This document shows, piece after piece, positions 22,920-32,388 of a DNA stretch of 32,489 bases. Source of the stretch: UBA3940 sp964506005. GTDB lineage: Bacteria; Chloroflexota; Anaerolineae; Aggregatilineales; UBA3940. The stretch spans positions 1 to 32,489 of the forward strand of contig CAZDLX010000015.1 of NCBI GenBank assembly GCA_964506005.1, in the 5' to 3' direction. The position numbers and the translations under genes are program-made. The notes below the pieces were generated by a model. That model did not search any database and was not told the DNA's origin. It saw nothing but the letters and a program-made list of their open reading frames with translations. Every line of letters starts with the position of its first letter. Position 1 is the stretch's first letter.

Positions 22920-24983
22920 TCAGTTCGTTTCGCTGGTGGGCTGGTTGGCATAGCTGATAACGATCTCGACCTCTGTCTGCGGCGGCAGGCGCAGGTCGAT
23001 GACCAGCCGCCCATCTGCCACGCGGTATGGCACTTCCACGCCGTCCACCATGACGTGGTCGATGGGCACGTTGAACGACTCCGGCTTGCTGACGTGATAG
23101 ACGCGCTCGGCGCTGCTCCGGTTGCTCAGGATCATCGCGTGGGCGCTCATCCGCACGTCGAAGGTGCCGTCATCGTTCAGCTTCTCGGTGTAGGCACGCT
23201 TCACGACATCGCCCAGCGTGCGCCATTCGATAGTGCCCGGCAGCCTGTTGATCCGGTCGGCGATCAGGTTGAACTCGTCGATCCCCTTGGTGAACAGCTC
23301 CCCTTCGTGCGGATGCGACCAGAACAGCGCGGGCCGGTCGATGAACAGGTCATACGCTGCATCCAGGATGAACGGGTCGGGGTTGCCGTAGCTGTCCACG
23401 TACAGCCGCCGCTCGATGACGGGGAAGTTCGCGAAGTCAAAGCTCGCGGTGTACATCCCGTAGTCCCAAGTATCGGGCCGGCTCGCGCCGAGCGGCCGGT
23501 CCTCGGCGTTAACCGTCGCGATGAAGTTCAGCTGCTTGAGCACGGTGAGCGTGTCCTCAGGGGAGATGCCGTACGGGAAGATCATCACGCGCTCGAAGGG
23601 AACGCCAGTGCTCTGCTGGTGGTGCAGCATCCGGTCCAGCCCCTCGATGAGATCTGCTTCCTGCTCGGAGAAGGGGCGGGCGGTATGCCCGGCTTCGCCG
23701 CTGGCGGGCTGTGACTGGTCGTTGCTGACCAGATTATCCGGAAGCTCGTAGTAGTAGAACTCGTACCCATCGTTGTTGTTGCCGTGCTGAACGATGGAAT
23801 ACCGGTGCGGGTTGTTGCGCAGCAGCCGGATGACATCCGGGTGCGACCGTTGATAGTTCGTGGGCATGAACGCGATTGTCGTCACAAACTCGTGCTCGTC
23901 CATCTGCCTGAGCAGCGCTTCGTAGTCAAGCAGGTGGTAGTTGGGTGTCAGCGAGGGATCGTCGAGTGTCAGGTTGGCAAAGTTCACCTCGTTGTGCCAG
24001 GCCTCGTAGCCCATCACATGCCGCATGGTGAACATCAGCGGCATGATCACCGAGAACTTCTCGGCAGCGTAGTAGAACGAGCGGAGCGGCAGGGAGGCCA
24101 GGCTTGCCGGTTCGTCGCCGATGCTGCCTGCGTTCACGTAGACCGTCCCGGCTTCCACGCCAGCCCGCACGAAGATGGGGTAGTTGTGCCCGTAGTCATC
24201 CTCTGAGACGAGCAGCGTCGTGATCCGGCTTGCCGGATCGACTTCCAGCGCGTAGTCCAGCTGCTTCATGACAGACGTCAGCTCAATGTACTTGCCGCTG
24301 AACTCCTGCGTGACCTCCGAAGCCTCACTCGTCACCGTCCAGTCGCGCACCGAGTCGCGGGGGCGGGTTACGTCGATGACGGCGCCCCCCGTCAGCCGGT
24401 TGAGCACCGCGGCATCCGTCTGGTTCGTGACTTCGTACAGAAGCAGGGTGCCGCCCTTCTCGATGACGCTCCCCATCAGCAGGTCGAGCTCCTCCGGCGA
24501 GAGCAGCGACAGGTGCGCGGCGCTCATGCCAATCAGCCGGAAGTAGGCGCCGGACTCGTCCTTGACGGCGTCCTCAACCAGCGTATTCCGCCCCAGGTCG
24601 AACGCCTTACACAGCAGGCCGTAGTACGTGGCGATCTTGCAGAAGTTGATGTCGAAGTTGGTCGGCTCCGAGGCATCCGAGAGCAGCAGCACGTCCGAGA
24701 GGTCCGTCCCCGGTGGGGCGTCATCGGCGATGGCGAAAGTTACCGGCATGGGCACGGGGGCTGCCGGCAGCGGCGTTGGCGTGACTTGTGGCTCCGGCTC
24801 GGGCAGTGAAGCGGTGGACGGCCGGAGTGCTTGCGCTTCGAGCATCTCTGCCGGTAGCACTTCGGCGGTGGGCGTTGCCAGCGGCAGTGTGAACGGCAGC
24901 TGGAATCCTCCGGTCGACAGGGTGACGATCAGCCCGAGCGCTATCGCCAGCCCCAGAGCGATGACGAACTGGTGTCTATTCAT
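22920..24983 (-). CDS. Exported protein with polysaccharide-deacetylase-like domain
   Basis: 687 residues. A single helix at about 5-23 acts as signal or anchor, followed by a Pro/Thr-rich linker to about 75. Residues about 85-300 look like a glutamine-amidotransferase-like alpha/beta region. From about 335 there is a NodB-like pattern: LTLDDPSL with D341-D342, TTIAFMPTNY, RSHPDVIRLLRNNP, VQHGNN with a His near 400, and FPYGISPEDTLTVLKQL. A beta-sandwich follows at the end. A role in trimming surface or extracellular polysaccharide is inferred. ATG 24983 is chosen because the signal helix starts there; a TTG at 25148 would add 55 residues with no domain character. Confidence 0.78.
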   Translation of the reverse strand: MNRHQFVIALGLAIALGLIVTLSTGGFQLPFTLPLATPTAEVLPAEMLEAQALRPSTASLPEPEPQVTPTPLPAAPVPMPVTFAIADDAPPGTDLSDVLLLSDASEPTNFDINFCKIATYYGLLCKAFDLGRNTLVEDAVKDESGAYFRLIGMSAAHLSLLSPEELDLLMGSVIEKGGTLLLYEVTNQTDAAVLNRLTGGAVIDVTRPRDSVRDWTVTSEASEVTQEFSGKYIELTSVMKQLDYALEVDPASRITTLLVSEDDYGHNYPIFVRAGVEAGTVYVNAGSIGDEPASLASLPLRSFYYAAEKFSVIMPLMFTMRHVMGYEAWHNEVNFANLTLDDPSLTPNYHLLDYEALLRQMDEHEFVTTIAFMPTNYQRSHPDVIRLLRNNPHRYSIVQHGNNNDGYEFYYYELPDNLVSNDQSQPASGEAGHTARPFSEQEADLIEGLDRMLHHQQSTGVPFERVMIFPYGISPEDTLTVLKQLNFIATVNAEDRPLGASRPDTWDYGMYTASFDFANFPVIERRLYVDSYGNPDPFILDAAYDLFIDRPALFWSHPHEGELFTKGIDEFNLIADRINRLPGTIEWRTLGDVVKRAYTEKLNDDGTFDVRMSAHAMILSNRSSAERVYHVSKPESFNVPIDHVMVDGVEVPYRVADGRLVIDLRLPPQTEVEIVISYANQPTSETN

Positions 24984-25152
24984 GTGTGATGAGTCCTCGA
25001 TGTACGCGCCGCCGGGTGAGCGGGGAATGGCTCGACGTGGAGTGCCCCAGAAGCTGTGGTGTCGCTTCGCCACTGCAGCGAAGCGGCCGCGCAAGAGAGT
25101 AATGGCACTAGCAATAAGCGTCGAAGCTGCCGAAACGATAATGGTCAATCGT

Positions 25153-25182
25153 AGTATAAGGAGGGGTCATGCGAAGTCACAA
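25153..25182 (-). promoter_or_regulatory. Promoter of deacetylase-like gene
   Basis: Minus-strand -35 TTGTGA (25182-25177), 18-bp spacer, -10 TATACT (25158-25153). This leaves a leader of about 160 bases (24984-25146) in which I see no small gene or known riboswitch. Confidence 0.55.
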
Positions 25183-25296
25183 GGGTTTTGCGCGATAATT
25201 CACACTTTTTTCATGCTTGTGATGTTGGAACCCGCGAAATGCGAGGAACGTTATCATTTTGGGCTGCGGAGACGGTGACCGGCGGCGTGTCACCCC

Positions 25297-25324
25297 TTGC
25301 GCGGCCTGTGGCTGGCATTATAAT
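25297..25324 (+). promoter_or_regulatory. Promoter of 135-aa protein / alpha-2-macroglobulin operon
   Basis: -35 TTGCGC 25297-25302, 16-bp spacer, perfect -10 TATAAT 25319-25324. A dyad GGTGAC 25274-25279 / GTCACC 25289-25294 lies just upstream of the -35 and could be an operator. Confidence 0.6.
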
Positions 25325-25370
25325 GAGGCCGTACTCCAGCCGCCTTACCGGGCCGAGGATTGATACTGCT

Positions 25371-25778
25371 ATGAATTTTGACCCCTTAGACGACAACTTC
25401 GGCGAGATGCCGGTGCAGGACGACGAGTGGGCACTTTACAGGCTTTTTAGCCGGGTTGCCTTCGACGCGCTCGTTCGGGATATCGTTCGCGGGCACTACG
25501 CTTTTCGCCGCGCCTCGCACGTCACCCTGCACCTGGAAGACGGCGAGGCGACATTATTCGTCCGCGAGGGCGGGCATACCATTATTCAGCAGGACAGCGC
25601 GCTTTCCGAGTGGGCGCTTGAGTTTCTGGCAGGTGATGTTCTCAACCTGCCTGTAGAGGATGTGAGCACCGTTTACCTCGACGGTGCTGTCGGAGGGACC
25701 GAGCCTTACCTCTATGTTGCCGGCGACGGCATCTTGCTCGCTACCGGCGAGCCCAACAGGAAAGGAAGATTCCTGTAA
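25371..25778 (+). CDS. Small acidic protein of unknown function
   Basis: 135 residues, rich in Asp/Glu, no signal peptide and no membrane segment, so probably cytoplasmic. Residues 1-20 are strongly acidic, 20-45 are probably helical, and the remainder alternates short strands (ASHVTLHLEDGEATLFVREGG). No family is recognised. ATG 25371 lies about 40 bases after a good promoter with GAGGAT upstream. Its stop is 5 bases before the alpha-2-macroglobulin start; a small hairpin (CAGGAA 25757-25762 / TTCCTG 25770-25775) spans its last codons, so the two are almost certainly cotranscribed. Confidence 0.8.
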   Translation: MNFDPLDDNFGEMPVQDDEWALYRLFSRVAFDALVRDIVRGHYAFRRASHVTLHLEDGEATLFVREGGHTIIQQDSALSEWALEFLAGDVLNLPVEDVSTVYLDGAVGGTEPYLYVAGDGILLATGEPNRKGRFL

Positions 25779-25783
25779 ATACC

Positions 25784-28700
25784 ATGTCCACGCGAGGCGT
25801 TCGATCCATGCGGGCGGTCCGGTGGGTCGTACTCCTGCTGATGCTCGGCACGGTGGCTTGCAGCCTGCCGGGTCTGCGGCAGGGTACCCAGGAGGCGGGC
25901 GATAGCACTGCCGCGGCACCTACCGCCACCGTCGACGTGTCCGAGCTGCCTCCGACGGCCCCCCGGGTCGTCGCGCAGCGGCCCTATCCGGGCGAGGAAC
26001 TGCCGCTTGACGGCAGCGTTGACATTTATTTCGACCAGCCGATGGATCAGGCCAGCGTGGAGGCGGCGCTTGCCGTCGAGCCCGCGCTCGACGTGAGCGT
26101 GACGTGGGTTGACGACTCGACCCTGCGCCTCACGCCCGCCGAGGACGAGCTGGAGCGGGCTGCCCGCTATACGCTGACGGTCGCCGAGAGCGCCGAGGCG
26201 CAGAACGGGCTCGCGCTTGAGACGCCTGCCGAGATCGAGGTGCAGACCGTCGGCTTCCTCGAAGTGGGGGAGGTCGTGCCCGCACCTGAGGCGGACGGCG
26301 TCGCCTCGGATTCGGTAATCACGGTGCTGTTCAACCGGCCTGTCGTGCCGCTCACGACGATTGAGGACATGGAGGGGCTGCCCCAGCCGCTCAGCTTCAA
26401 CCCCGACATCCCCGGCGAGGGCGAGTGGATCAACACCAGCATCTACCAGTGGCGGCCCGCCGAGCCGCTCGCCGGCAACCGGACATACACGGTGACCGTC
26501 GAGCCGGGGCTGGAGGACCAGACCGGCGGCGTGCTGGAAGACGGCTTTGTCTGGTCGTTTACCACGCTGCCCCCCGACGTCGTCTCGGTGCAGCCGCTGG
26601 AAGCCGGAACCGCGCTCGACGCGCCGGTCGTCGTCGAATTCAATCAGGTGATGGACCAGGCCGCTGCGCAGCAGTCGTTCACGCTGGCTGGTGACGGCGG
26701 GCAGAGCGTGCCCGGTACCTTCGAGTGGAGCGAGGACGGGCGCACGATGACGTTTACCCCGTCAGGCCTGCTCGACCTCGGCAGTAACTACAGCGTGACC
26801 GTCGCGGCGAGCGAAGAAACCGGCCTGGCGAGCGACGTCGCGTGGTCCTTTCAGACCGTGCCCGCGCCTGCGGTGCAGGGCACGCAGCCCGAGCCCGACT
26901 CGACTAACGCCGGTCTGTTTGGCGTGCACGTCTTCTTCTCGGCCCCGGTTGACGAGGCCACGCTCGATGAGGACCTGCTCGTCGTCGAGCCGGCTCTGCC
27001 CGACGACGCCACCTTTTTCTACAACAGCTTCGACAACAGCTGGAACGTCAGCGCCATGCTGGACCCATCCACGAACTACCGGGTGACACTCCGCCCGGGC
27101 GTGGCAGACCCCTACGGCAATACCATCGACGAGCCGTACACGTGGACGTTCACCACACAGCAGTACGAGCCGGCGATCCGGTTCAACACGCAGGGGCAGG
27201 TCGGGCTCTACGACGCCAGCCGCACGACAGAGCTGTTCGTCCTGCATCGCAACGTGAGCCGCATCGACTTTGAGCTGGCTTCTCTCTCACTGGAGGACTT
27301 CGCCCGGCTGACCGGGCCGAACGGTTATGAGATCATCGAGGCCTACGAACCGGCGGGGGGCGGCGGCGGCGCCCCGGGGACGGGTTTGGGGGCCGGGGGG
27401 CTGAACGAGGGGGGAGACACACGCCANNNNNNNNNNGTCCGCACGTGGACGGTTGAGGCGCAGGGCGTGCTCAACGAGGGCACATACATCCGCGTGACGG
27501 TCGCCGGCAACGAGGGCGGCTCGTTGGAGCCGGGTATCTACCTGCTCAGCGCCGATGCCCCCGAGACGCCGCGCTTCCGCCACTTTATGGTCGTGGTGAC
27601 AGCCAACCTGACGCTCAAGACCAGCTTCGACGAGGCGCTGGTCTGGCTGACCGACCTGCAGAGCGGCCAGCCGGTCGAGGGCGCCGGCGTGACACTCTAC
27701 GACGCGGCGCTCAACGAGTCGAGCACCGCCACGACCGACGCGAGCGGCGTCGCCGAGCTTGACGGCGTCACCGACGAGGGCCTGTGGGAGATGCAGTACG
27801 CCATCGCCGAGGGCGATGGACACTTCGCGCTCGCACTCAACCAGTGGGACGAAGGCTTCGCGCCGTGGGAGTTCGGCAACATCCCCGCTATCTTCCAGGC
27901 TGAGGACTACAGCCTGTACGTCTACACCGACCGCCCGCTGTACCGCCCCGGCCAGGACGTGCATTTCAAGGGCGTGCTGCGGGCTAAGGATGACGTAACG
28001 TACTCGCTGCCCTCCCTGACAAGCGTTGACGTGATCGTCCGCAATGACCAGGGCGACGTTATCTTAGAGGACCAGTACGACCTCAACGAGCTTGGTACGT
28101 TCAACGGCACGCTGACGCTCGACGAAGCCGCCGGGCTCGGCTACTACAACGTGGAGGTCCGCGCCGGCGAGCTCGGGGTCGGCTACGGCTTCCAGGTCGC
28201 AGAGTACCGCGTGCCGGAGTTCGTCGTCAGCGTCGAGCCGGAAGCCGATCAGGTGCTGGCGGGTGAGGAGATCGTTGCAACCGTCGACGCCGAGTTCTTC
28301 TTCGGCGGCCCGGTGACGGATGCCGGGGTCGAGTGGACGCTGCTCTCCGACGCCTTCTACTTCCGGCCCGATATACCGGGCAACTTCAGCTTCTACGACT
28401 TCGGCCAGGATGAGACGATCAGCGAGAGCTTCATCCCCGGCTTCGGCGAGCAGATCGCCGACGGCACCGGGCGCACGGATGCCAACGGTGAATTCGTGAT
28501 CCGCGTCCCGGCGAGCCTCGACGACACCGATGCCAGCCGCCGCTTTACGCTCGAAGCCGTCGTGACGGACATCAACGAGCAGCCGGTCGCCGGGAGGGCG
28601 GAAATCATCGTCCACCGCGGGCAGGTATACGCCGGCGTGCAGCCCGGCGTGTATGTGGCTAATGCGGGCGAGTCGTTTGAGTCGGAGATCGTTACGCTGG

Positions 28701-31700
28701 ACTGGGACGCCGAGCCGGTCGCCGGGCAGGAAGTCACCGTCGAGCTTGTCGAGCAGCGCTGGCTCAGCGTGCAGGAAGAGGACGAGCTCGGGCGTACGGT
28801 GTGGACGTGGAACCTTGAGGAGAACGTGACCGGCGAGCCCGTCACCGTGACCACCGACGACGATGGCCGGGCCACGGTCGAGTTCACCGCGCCGGAGGGC
28901 GGCACCTACAAGGTGCGCGCCGCCGTGACGGACGATGCCGGCAATACGCAGCGCGGCAGCGCGTTCGTGTGGGTCAGCGGGGACGAGTTCGTCGCGTGGC
29001 GGCAGAACAACAACAGCCGCATCGAGCTCGTCGCGGACCGCACCCTGTACCAGCCCGGCGAGACCGCCGAGGTGCTGATCGCCTCGCCGTTCCAGGGCAG
29101 CGACGTGCAGGCGCTGGTGACGGTCGAGCGGGGCAGCATCCTCACGCACGAGGTCATCACGCTGGAGAGCAACTCGATGGTGTACGAGCTGCCGCTCGAC
29201 GGCAGCCACGCGCCGAACGTGTTTGTCTCGGTCGTGATCGTGAAGGGCGCGGACGACACCAACCCGATCCCCGGCTTCGCCGTGGGGCTCGTCGAGCTGG
29301 AGGTCGCGCCCGTCGAGCAGACGCTGGAGCTCCAGGTCACCCCGGACCGCTCGACGGTGGGGCCCGGCGAGGAAGTCACGTACACCGTCCGGGCCGCCGA
29401 CTTTGAGGGCAACCCGGTGGACGCCGAGGTGTCGCTGGCGCTGGTCGACCTGGCGCTGCTGTCGCTCGTCCCACCGGGCAGCCTGCCGATCACCGACCAC
29501 TTCTACAACAACGCGGGGCTTGGCGTGCGCACGGCTGTCCCGCTGGCGAACCTCGTGGACCGGCTGAATCAGGTGCTGTTCGACGAGGGTAAGGGCGGCG
29601 GTGGCGGCGGTGGCGAGGCCTTCTACGACATCCGCGAGGACTTTCGTGACACCGCCTACTGGGCGGCGACGGTTCGCACGGGCGACGATGGCCTGGCGGA
29701 AGTCTCCGTCGAGCTGCCCGACAACCTGACGACGTGGCGCATGGACGCCCGCGCCGTGACGGCGGACACGCTCGTGGGGCAGGAGGAGGTTGACGTCGTG
29801 GCATCGCGCCCGCTGCTCGTCCGGCCCAACACGCCGCGCTTCTTTGTGGCGGGTGACGAGGCGACCGTGTCGGCGGTGGTCAACAACAATACCGGGGAGG
29901 ACATCGAGGCGGCGGTGCGGCTCGACGCGACGGGTGTGAGCGAGGTCGCGGACGAGCTTTCACGCCAGGTGGACATCCCGGCGGGTGGTCGTGTGGAGGT
30001 CGCATGGCGGCTCACCGTCGATCAGGCCGCCGACTGGGTTGACCTGACCTTCAGCGCCGAGGGCGGCGGGCTGGCGGACGCCTCAAAGCCGGTGCTCGGC
30101 GATCCGGCTCACGACCAGATGCTGCCCGTATACCGCTACGAGGTGCCCGAGACGGTCGGCACCGCCGGGCAGATGGCGGAGGCTGGCGAGCGGCACGAGG
30201 GCATCGTGCTGCCGCCGACGATGACGGTGGAGCAGGGCAGCGTGCAGGTGCGCATCGACCCATCGCTGGCCGCGGCGACCGTCGAGGGACTTGAGTATCT
30301 GGAGCACTTCCCGTACGAGTCTACCGATATGACCGTCAGCCGCTTCCTGCCCAACGCCCTGACGCTGGCCGCGCTGCGCGAGCTCGACATCGAGGATCAG
30401 GACCTCGAAGCCAGGCTGGATGAGCAGGTCCGCACCGGGCTGCAGCGGCTGTACGCGCAGCAGCACGTCGACGGCGGCTGGGGCTGGTTCGTCAGCAGCG
30501 AGTCGAACGTGATGGTCACGGGCTACGTCGTGCAGGGGCTGCTGGCGGCGCAGGACGCCGGGCACACCGTCGAGACGCGGGTGCTGGACGATGCGCTGGC
30601 CTACCTGCGCGGTCAGCTTCAGCCGCTGGACCGCATCAGCGCGCAGTACGCGCTGCAGCGGCAGGCCTACATTCTCTACGTGCTGGCGGAAGCCGGCGCG
30701 CCCGACGTGAGCCGCACGGTGCAGCTCTACGAGGGCCGCCAGAACATGCAGCACTGGGGGCAGGCGCTGCTGGCGCAGGCGATGTGGCTCATCGACCCCG
30801 AGGACGACCGGCTGGCCAACTTCGAGGCTGACCTGACGAGCTCGGCCATCCTCAGCGCCACCGGCGCGCACTGGGAAGAGGAGACCGCCGACATCGCCAA
30901 CTGGAACACCGACACGCGCTCGACGGCGATCATCCTGGGCACGTTTGCGCGGCTGTGGCCCGAATCTGACCTCATACCGAACATCGTGCGCTGGCTGATG
31001 GTCGCACGGGAGGGCAGCCACTGGGAGACCACGCAGGAGACCGCCTGGGCGCTCATCGGGCTGACGCGCTGGATGGCCGCCAGCGGCGAGCTGGACGCGG
31101 ACTACTCGTGGACGTTCAGCTTTAACGGGCGCGAGCAGGCCAGCGGCCAGGCCGCCCGCGAGACGATCCGCGAGGGCGAGCAGCTTACCATCGACGTGGC
31201 GGAGCTGCTGCGGGATGAGGTCAACCGGCTGACGTTCGAGCGCACGGCGGGGCAGGGACGGCTGTACTACAGCGCCCATCTGACGGCCTACCTCCCTGTT
31301 GAAGAGGTCGAGCCGCTGAGTCGGGGCGTGATCGTCAGCCGCCGCTACCTCGACGCCGAGGGCAATCCGGTCACCGGCGGGACGGTCGGCGATGTCGTCA
31401 CGGTTGAACTGAGCATCGTGGCCCCGCACGACCTGTACTACCTCGTCGTCGAGGACCCGTACCCGGCAGGCGCGGAGGCCATCAACCCCGAGCTGGAGAC
31501 GACCAGCGTGCTCGGCCAGCGGCCCATGCTGCAGCCCGATGACCCGCTGGCGCAGGGCTGGGGCTGGTGGTACTTCGCCCAGACCGACCTGCGCGACGAG
31601 AAGGCAGTGATGTTCGCCGATCATCTCCCGGCAGGGACCTACCAGTACACGTACCAACTGCGGCTCGGGCTGCCCGGCCAGTACCGGGTGATCCCGTCCA

Positions 31701-31774
31701 CAGCCCGCGAGTTCTACCTGCCCGAGGTCTACGGGCGCGGCGCGGGCAGCGTCTTTACCATCGAAGAGCAGTAA
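25784..31774 (+). CDS. Alpha-2-macroglobulin family lipoprotein without thioester
   Basis: 1996 residues including a 10-N gap. Lipoprotein signal with C26 (GTVAC); ATG 25808 (C18) is an equally good start. Residues about 40-480 hold four bacterial Ig-like (SbsA/Big_5) domains, each with a PxPGxxxxxDxxVxVxFxxPV-type strand pattern. MG2 is marked by YTDRPLYRPGQDVHFKG near 715. The central A2M domain has YDIREDFRDTAYWAATV and LPDNLTTWRMDARAVT near 1285-1330. The terpenoid-cyclase-like thioester domain (about 1500-1800) reads HFPYESTDMTVSRFLPN where family members have PYGCTEQTMSRFLP: the Cys-Gln thioester is Ser1513/Met. It may trap or inhibit attacking proteases at the cell surface by another mechanism. 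No pbpC partner gene is present. Confidence 0.9.
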   Translation: MSTRGVRSMRAVRWVVLLLMLGTVACSLPGLRQGTQEAGDSTAAAPTATVDVSELPPTAPRVVAQRPYPGEELPLDGSVDIYFDQPMDQASVEAALAVEPALDVSVTWVDDSTLRLTPAEDELERAARYTLTVAESAEAQNGLALETPAEIEVQTVGFLEVGEVVPAPEADGVASDSVITVLFNRPVVPLTTIEDMEGLPQPLSFNPDIPGEGEWINTSIYQWRPAEPLAGNRTYTVTVEPGLEDQTGGVLEDGFVWSFTTLPPDVVSVQPLEAGTALDAPVVVEFNQVMDQAAAQQSFTLAGDGGQSVPGTFEWSEDGRTMTFTPSGLLDLGSNYSVTVAASEETGLASDVAWSFQTVPAPAVQGTQPEPDSTNAGLFGVHVFFSAPVDEATLDEDLLVVEPALPDDATFFYNSFDNSWNVSAMLDPSTNYRVTLRPGVADPYGNTIDEPYTWTFTTQQYEPAIRFNTQGQVGLYDASRTTELFVLHRNVSRIDFELASLSLEDFARLTGPNGYEIIEAYEPAGGGGGAPGTGLGAGGLNEGGDTRXXXXVRTWTVEAQGVLNEGTYIRVTVAGNEGGSLEPGIYLLSADAPETPRFRHFMVVVTANLTLKTSFDEALVWLTDLQSGQPVEGAGVTLYDAALNESSTATTDASGVAELDGVTDEGLWEMQYAIAEGDGHFALALNQWDEGFAPWEFGNIPAIFQAEDYSLYVYTDRPLYRPGQDVHFKGVLRAKDDVTYSLPSLTSVDVIVRNDQGDVILEDQYDLNELGTFNGTLTLDEAAGLGYYNVEVRAGELGVGYGFQVAEYRVPEFVVSVEPEADQVLAGEEIVATVDAEFFFGGPVTDAGVEWTLLSDAFYFRPDIPGNFSFYDFGQDETISESFIPGFGEQIADGTGRTDANGEFVIRVPASLDDTDASRRFTLEAVVTDINEQPVAGRAEIIVHRGQVYAGVQPGVYVANAGESFESEIVTLDWDAEPVAGQEVTVELVEQRWLSVQEEDELGRTVWTWNLEENVTGEPVTVTTDDDGRATVEFTAPEGGTYKVRAAVTDDAGNTQRGSAFVWVSGDEFVAWRQNNNSRIELVADRTLYQPGETAEVLIASPFQGSDVQALVTVERGSILTHEVITLESNSMVYELPLDGSHAPNVFVSVVIVKGADDTNPIPGFAVGLVELEVAPVEQTLELQVTPDRSTVGPGEEVTYTVRAADFEGNPVDAEVSLALVDLALLSLVPPGSLPITDHFYNNAGLGVRTAVPLANLVDRLNQVLFDEGKGGGGGGGEAFYDIREDFRDTAYWAATVRTGDDGLAEVSVELPDNLTTWRMDARAVTADTLVGQEEVDVVASRPLLVRPNTPRFFVAGDEATVSAVVNNNTGEDIEAAVRLDATGVSEVADELSRQVDIPAGGRVEVAWRLTVDQAADWVDLTFSAEGGGLADASKPVLGDPAHDQMLPVYRYEVPETVGTAGQMAEAGERHEGIVLPPTMTVEQGSVQVRIDPSLAAATVEGLEYLEHFPYESTDMTVSRFLPNALTLAALRELDIEDQDLEARLDEQVRTGLQRLYAQQHVDGGWGWFVSSESNVMVTGYVVQGLLAAQDAGHTVETRVLDDALAYLRGQLQPLDRISAQYALQRQAYILYVLAEAGAPDVSRTVQLYEGRQNMQHWGQALLAQAMWLIDPEDDRLANFEADLTSSAILSATGAHWEEETADIANWNTDTRSTAIILGTFARLWPESDLIPNIVRWLMVAREGSHWETTQETAWALIGLTRWMAASGELDADYSWTFSFNGREQASGQAARETIREGEQLTIDVAELLRDEVNRLTFERTAGQGRLYYSAHLTAYLPVEEVEPLSRGVIVSRRYLDAEGNPVTGGTVGDVVTVELSIVAPHDLYYLVVEDPYPAGAEAINPELETTSVLGQRPMLQPDDPLAQGWGWWYFAQTDLRDEKAVMFADHLPAGTYQYTYQLRLGLPGQYRVIPSTAREFYLPEVYGRGAGSVFTIEEQ
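27427..27436. other. Assembly gap (10 N) in alpha-2-macroglobulin gene
   Basis: Ten Ns; the frame continues on both sides. The 70 bases before it are unusually rich in G-runs and encode a Gly-rich stretch, which may be true or may be poor consensus at a contig end. Confidence 0.9.
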
Positions 31775-31785
31775 TCGCGTTAACC

Positions 31786-31813
31786 GGGGCGCGGCTCGCC
31801 AGAGCCGCGCCCC
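31786..31813 (+). terminator. Strong hairpin after alpha-2-macroglobulin gene
   Basis: GGGGCGCGGCTC 31786-31797 pairs fully with GAGCCGCGCCCC 31802-31813 (loop GCCA), 11 bases after the stop. No T-run follows; it may end or attenuate transcription before the next gene. Confidence 0.6.
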
Positions 31814-31844
31814 ATCGCTAGCCATCCACTCGAAGGACCCGACA

Positions 31845-32339
31845 ATGCAGATCCAGGTAACTCCCTACCCGGCCGAGATTCTGACCGCCGATTACCGGGC
31901 TGCCGGCACAATCCACCTGCGCGGTAACCCCGCCATCTTTGTCAACGACAACGCCGTGCAGCTTTTCACCATCTGTGACGCAACCCTAACGCCGCTTGCG
32001 ACGGACTGGTGCGTCGGGCAGATGAACACGCCGACCCTCTACGTGCCCAAGGCGTACGTGCAGATCATGGTGCTGGACGAGCTGCGGGCGGCGGACGTTC
32101 TGCTGCTGCCGGGCGCGCTCCGGCTGATGGTGTTCACGGATACCTACGCCGTGCGCGGCACCTGCCGCGTAGGAGCGGAGACGCAGCCCGCCGACCTGCT
32201 TGGCGAGCTGGGCGGGGCGTTTCTCATGATGACAGGCGCCGAGATCCGCCCGCTGCGCCAGCTGGCAGGCGACGTGCGCCAGTCCGCCGAGCTGATCTTC
32301 CTGCACAAGTCGGCGGTGCAGAGCTTCCAGCCGCGATAA
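31845..32339 (+). CDS. Conserved-looking protein of unknown function
   Basis: 164 residues, no signal peptide and no membrane segment. Mixed alpha/beta composition with a hydrophobic middle (QIMVLDELRAADVLLLPGALRLMVF). Three cysteines (about positions 44, 56 and 106) are not in a metal-binding spacing. No family is recognised. ATG 31845 is preceded by GAAGGA. It lies 70 bases after the alpha-2-macroglobulin gene, with the hairpin between, so cotranscription is uncertain. Confidence 0.75.
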   Translation: MQIQVTPYPAEILTADYRAAGTIHLRGNPAIFVNDNAVQLFTICDATLTPLATDWCVGQMNTPTLYVPKAYVQIMVLDELRAADVLLLPGALRLMVFTDTYAVRGTCRVGAETQPADLLGELGGAFLMMTGAEIRPLRQLAGDVRQSAELIFLHKSAVQSFQPR

Positions 32340-32388
32340 ACGTGGGGCGGCGGCCTGCCCGGCCAACCTCCGACCAGCCTTAGCATCG

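Noticed and set aside
24984..25148. N-terminal extension of the deacetylase-like protein from TTG 25148
   Set aside because: The added 55 residues have no domain or signal character and lie before an obvious signal helix; the stretch is better seen as a leader.
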